Assembly: GCA_013331965.1 (NCBI GenBank)
Contig: DUFL01000005.1
Location: 16,262 to 22,956 of the forward strand
DNA: 6,695 bases
From: Candidatus Woesearchaeota archaeon
GTDB taxonomy: Archaea > Nanobdellota > Nanobdellia > Woesearchaeales > UBA10107
Direction of reading: 5' to 3'
Translations under genes and position numbers: made by a program
The notes under the pieces: generated by a model
Database searches by the model: none
What the model was told of the DNA's origin: nothing
What the model saw: only the letters and a program-made list of their open reading frames with translations
In this document: piece after piece, positions 6,234-6,695 of the stretch
Position numbering within the stretch: the first letter of the stretch is position 1
How the letters are laid out: the number at the start of each line of letters is the position of its first letter

Positions 6234-6306
6234 GCTAAAGGGAATTCAATTCGTGTTCGAATGCACAGCTTGGCAGTGCCGAGATTGTGCCTTATGGGAC
6301 TTTAGC
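6234..6306 (+). other. Structured inverted-repeat element (possible three-way junction RNA or recombination site)
   Basis: Three complementary pairings nest in 73 bases. The outer arm is GCTAAAG (6234-6240) with CTTTAGC (6300-6306), an exact 7-bp inverted repeat. Inside it are a hairpin ATTCG/CGAAT with loop TGTT (6249-6262) and, directly abutting, a second hairpin 6263-6290. The latter pairs GCACA with TGTGC and CTTGGC with GCCGAG (one G-T pair) around loop AGT. The layout is that of a three-way junction. No known RNA family was recognised. The outer GCTAA.../...TTAGC arms also resemble integron attC R''/R' boxes, but the inner L-box pairing expected of attC is absent. The element lies between the operon and the orphan gene; its function is unknown. 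Confidence 0.45.
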
Positions 6307-6341
6307 GGTATGTGATAAACTTCCAGTTATATTCAATCCGC
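6305..6341 (+). other. Secondary hairpin next to the structured element
   Basis: GCGG (6305-6308) can pair with CCGC (6338-6341), and inside this AACT (6318-6321) pairs with AGTT (6325-6328) around loop TCC, extended by AT/AT past one bulged A. The stem is weak and AT-rich, and its left base overlaps the outer arm of the preceding element, so the two folds would compete. CAATCCGCC at 6334-6342 is echoed by CAATCC at the window's right edge. Confidence 0.25.
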
Positions 6342-6365
6342 CTTCATCCGCAAAAATAGCAATGC

Positions 6366-6374
6366 TTTTAAATT
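6366..6374 (+). promoter_or_regulatory. Probable TATA box for the orphan membrane protein gene
   Basis: TTTTAAATT is centred about 25 bases before ATG 6395. That is the spacing expected when an archaeal transcript starts at or next to the start codon, giving a leaderless mRNA. It is the main reason for choosing 6395 as the start. Motif evidence only. Confidence 0.4.
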
Positions 6375-6394
6375 CTGATAAACTTAGTGTTTAT

Positions 6395-6634
6395 ATGTCA
6401 TTCATAAACAGAATTTTTCAAGTTTGGTATTATATTTTTGGATTTATTGTAGGCATAACCCTTTTCTATTTTGGAAAATCAAGAATTTCTATGGGCATAA
6501 GTTCAATAAGAATTTCTGACCAATACACCGCCCATTTTATGAATGTAGGGTTATTGTATATTCAAATTAGTTTGTTAATTTTGATTGCTCTTACAATTGG
6601 AATTACCTACTCTTTAACAAAATCCAAAAAATAA
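6395..6634 (+). CDS. Small two-helix membrane protein of unknown function (orphan)
   Basis: I do not recognise this protein. From ATG 6395 it is 79 residues with two hydrophobic helices, at about 10-27 (VWYYIFGFIVGITLFYFG) and 50-73, a polar loop with K28, R30, R39 and D42, and a lysine-rich end (KSKK). It therefore looks like a small integral membrane protein. The frame stays open upstream to 6239, allowing starts at ATG 6362 (90 aa) or GTG 6287 (115 aa). GTG 6287 lies inside a hairpin stem, and the upstream part encodes no hydrophobic or recognisable domain. ATG 6395 has a well-placed TATA box. The gene is T-rich and lies outside the operon, between two structured elements. A real gene is likely but not certain, since AT-rich sequence can give such frames by chance. 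Confidence 0.5.
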   Translation: MSFINRIFQVWYYIFGFIVGITLFYFGKSRISMGISSIRISDQYTAHFMNVGLLYIQISLLILIALTIGITYSLTKSKK

Positions 6635-6638
6635 TCTT

Positions 6639-6655
6639 GCGGACTACGGCGGACT
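6639..6655 (+). repeat. Short direct repeat GCGGACT
   Basis: GCGGACT occurs at 6639-6645 and again at 6649-6655 with period 10. This GC-rich patch is sharply different from the AT-rich gene just before it. The second copy forms the left foot of the terminal hairpin. Too short to identify on its own. Confidence 0.5.
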
Positions 6656-6692
6656 TTGAGTTTTCCCTTCGGGACGTTGCACTAAAACTCAA
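6656..6692 (+). other. Strong terminal hairpin at the window edge
   Basis: TTGAGTTTT (6656-6664) is an exact 9-bp reverse complement of AAAACTCAA (6684-6692). Outside it, GGA (6651-6653) can pair with TCC (6693-6695) across a two-base bulge, so the stem probably continues past the window. Inside it, CCC and GGG pair around TTC (6665-6673), followed by GACGTTGCAC-like sequence. It follows the orphan gene's stop by about 20 bases. It could be a transcription-terminating or mRNA-stabilising structure, or a recombination site. It lacks a following T-run within the window, so a simple terminator is not shown. Confidence 0.55.
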
Positions 6693-6695
6693 TCC

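Noticed and set aside
6251..6306. tRNA-like pieces: a T-loop-like GTTCGAAT and a D-arm-like GCAC-AGCTTGGCA-GTGC
   Set aside because: They are in the wrong order for a tRNA, with the T-arm-like piece before the D-arm-like piece. G53 of the T-arm would face G61, there is no acceptor stem or CCA end, U8 is absent, and no 5-bp anticodon stem follows.
6287..6394. GTG 6287 as the start of a 115-residue version of the orphan protein
   Set aside because: The GTG lies within a hairpin stem, there is no Shine-Dalgarno, and the added N-terminal part shows no domain. ATG 6395 has a better placed TATA box. The frame is open upstream to 6239, so an extended form is not fully excluded.
6656..6692. Terminal hairpin as a bacterial-type intrinsic terminator
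   Set aside because: The stem is AT-rich and no T-run follows within the window. Archaeal termination relies mainly on T-tracts rather than such hairpins.

Overview
The window is a stretch of an archaeal spc-type ribosomal protein operon, all on the + strand, followed by about 500 bases of accessory sequence. The gene order is uS14 (partial), uS8, uL6, eL32, eL19, uL18, uS5, uL30, uL15, secY, then a DUF106 (EMC3/Oxa1-superfamily) membrane protein. The eukaryote/archaea-type proteins eL32 and eL19 between uL6 and uL18 exclude a bacterial operon. Several features point to a DPANN archaeon, probably in the Woesearchaeota/Pacearchaeota range: a uL30 much shorter than usual, a QSKGKFGGG-type insertion in uS5, AT-rich purine-heavy coding sequence, and adenylate kinase missing between secY and the DUF106 gene. 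The taxonomic placement is inference; the archaeal assignment is firm.

Bases 1-6181 form one compact transcription unit. Five junctions are ATGA overlaps (at 1123, 1686, 2135, 2641 and 5696), one is a TAATG overlap (3862), two have a single-base gap, and the two largest gaps are 8-9 bases. Internal promoters are unlikely, and translational coupling is the natural reading. The products are small- and large-subunit ribosomal proteins plus two parts of membrane protein biogenesis: the SecY channel and a YidC/EMC3-like insertase placed directly behind it. Notable variations are a Lys/Glu-rich tail on eL32, an acidic N-terminal extension on uS5, an internal deletion in uL30, and a nearly exact tandem duplication at the N-terminus of the DUF106 protein.

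Bases 6182-6695 are different in character. They hold a possible TATA box just after the operon, a 73-base inverted-repeat element (6234-6306) that can fold as a three-way junction, a small orphan gene for a two-helix membrane protein (best start 6395, with a TATA box about 25 bases upstream), and a second strong hairpin (6656-6692) at the window edge. The two structured elements share a CTT..GGGAC.TT motif and CAATCC, and they flank the orphan gene. This resembles a gene flanked by related recombination or regulatory elements. An integron-cassette-like arrangement is one speculative reading, and the window is too short to settle it. No tRNA, rRNA or CRISPR array, and no convincing minus-strand gene, was found.
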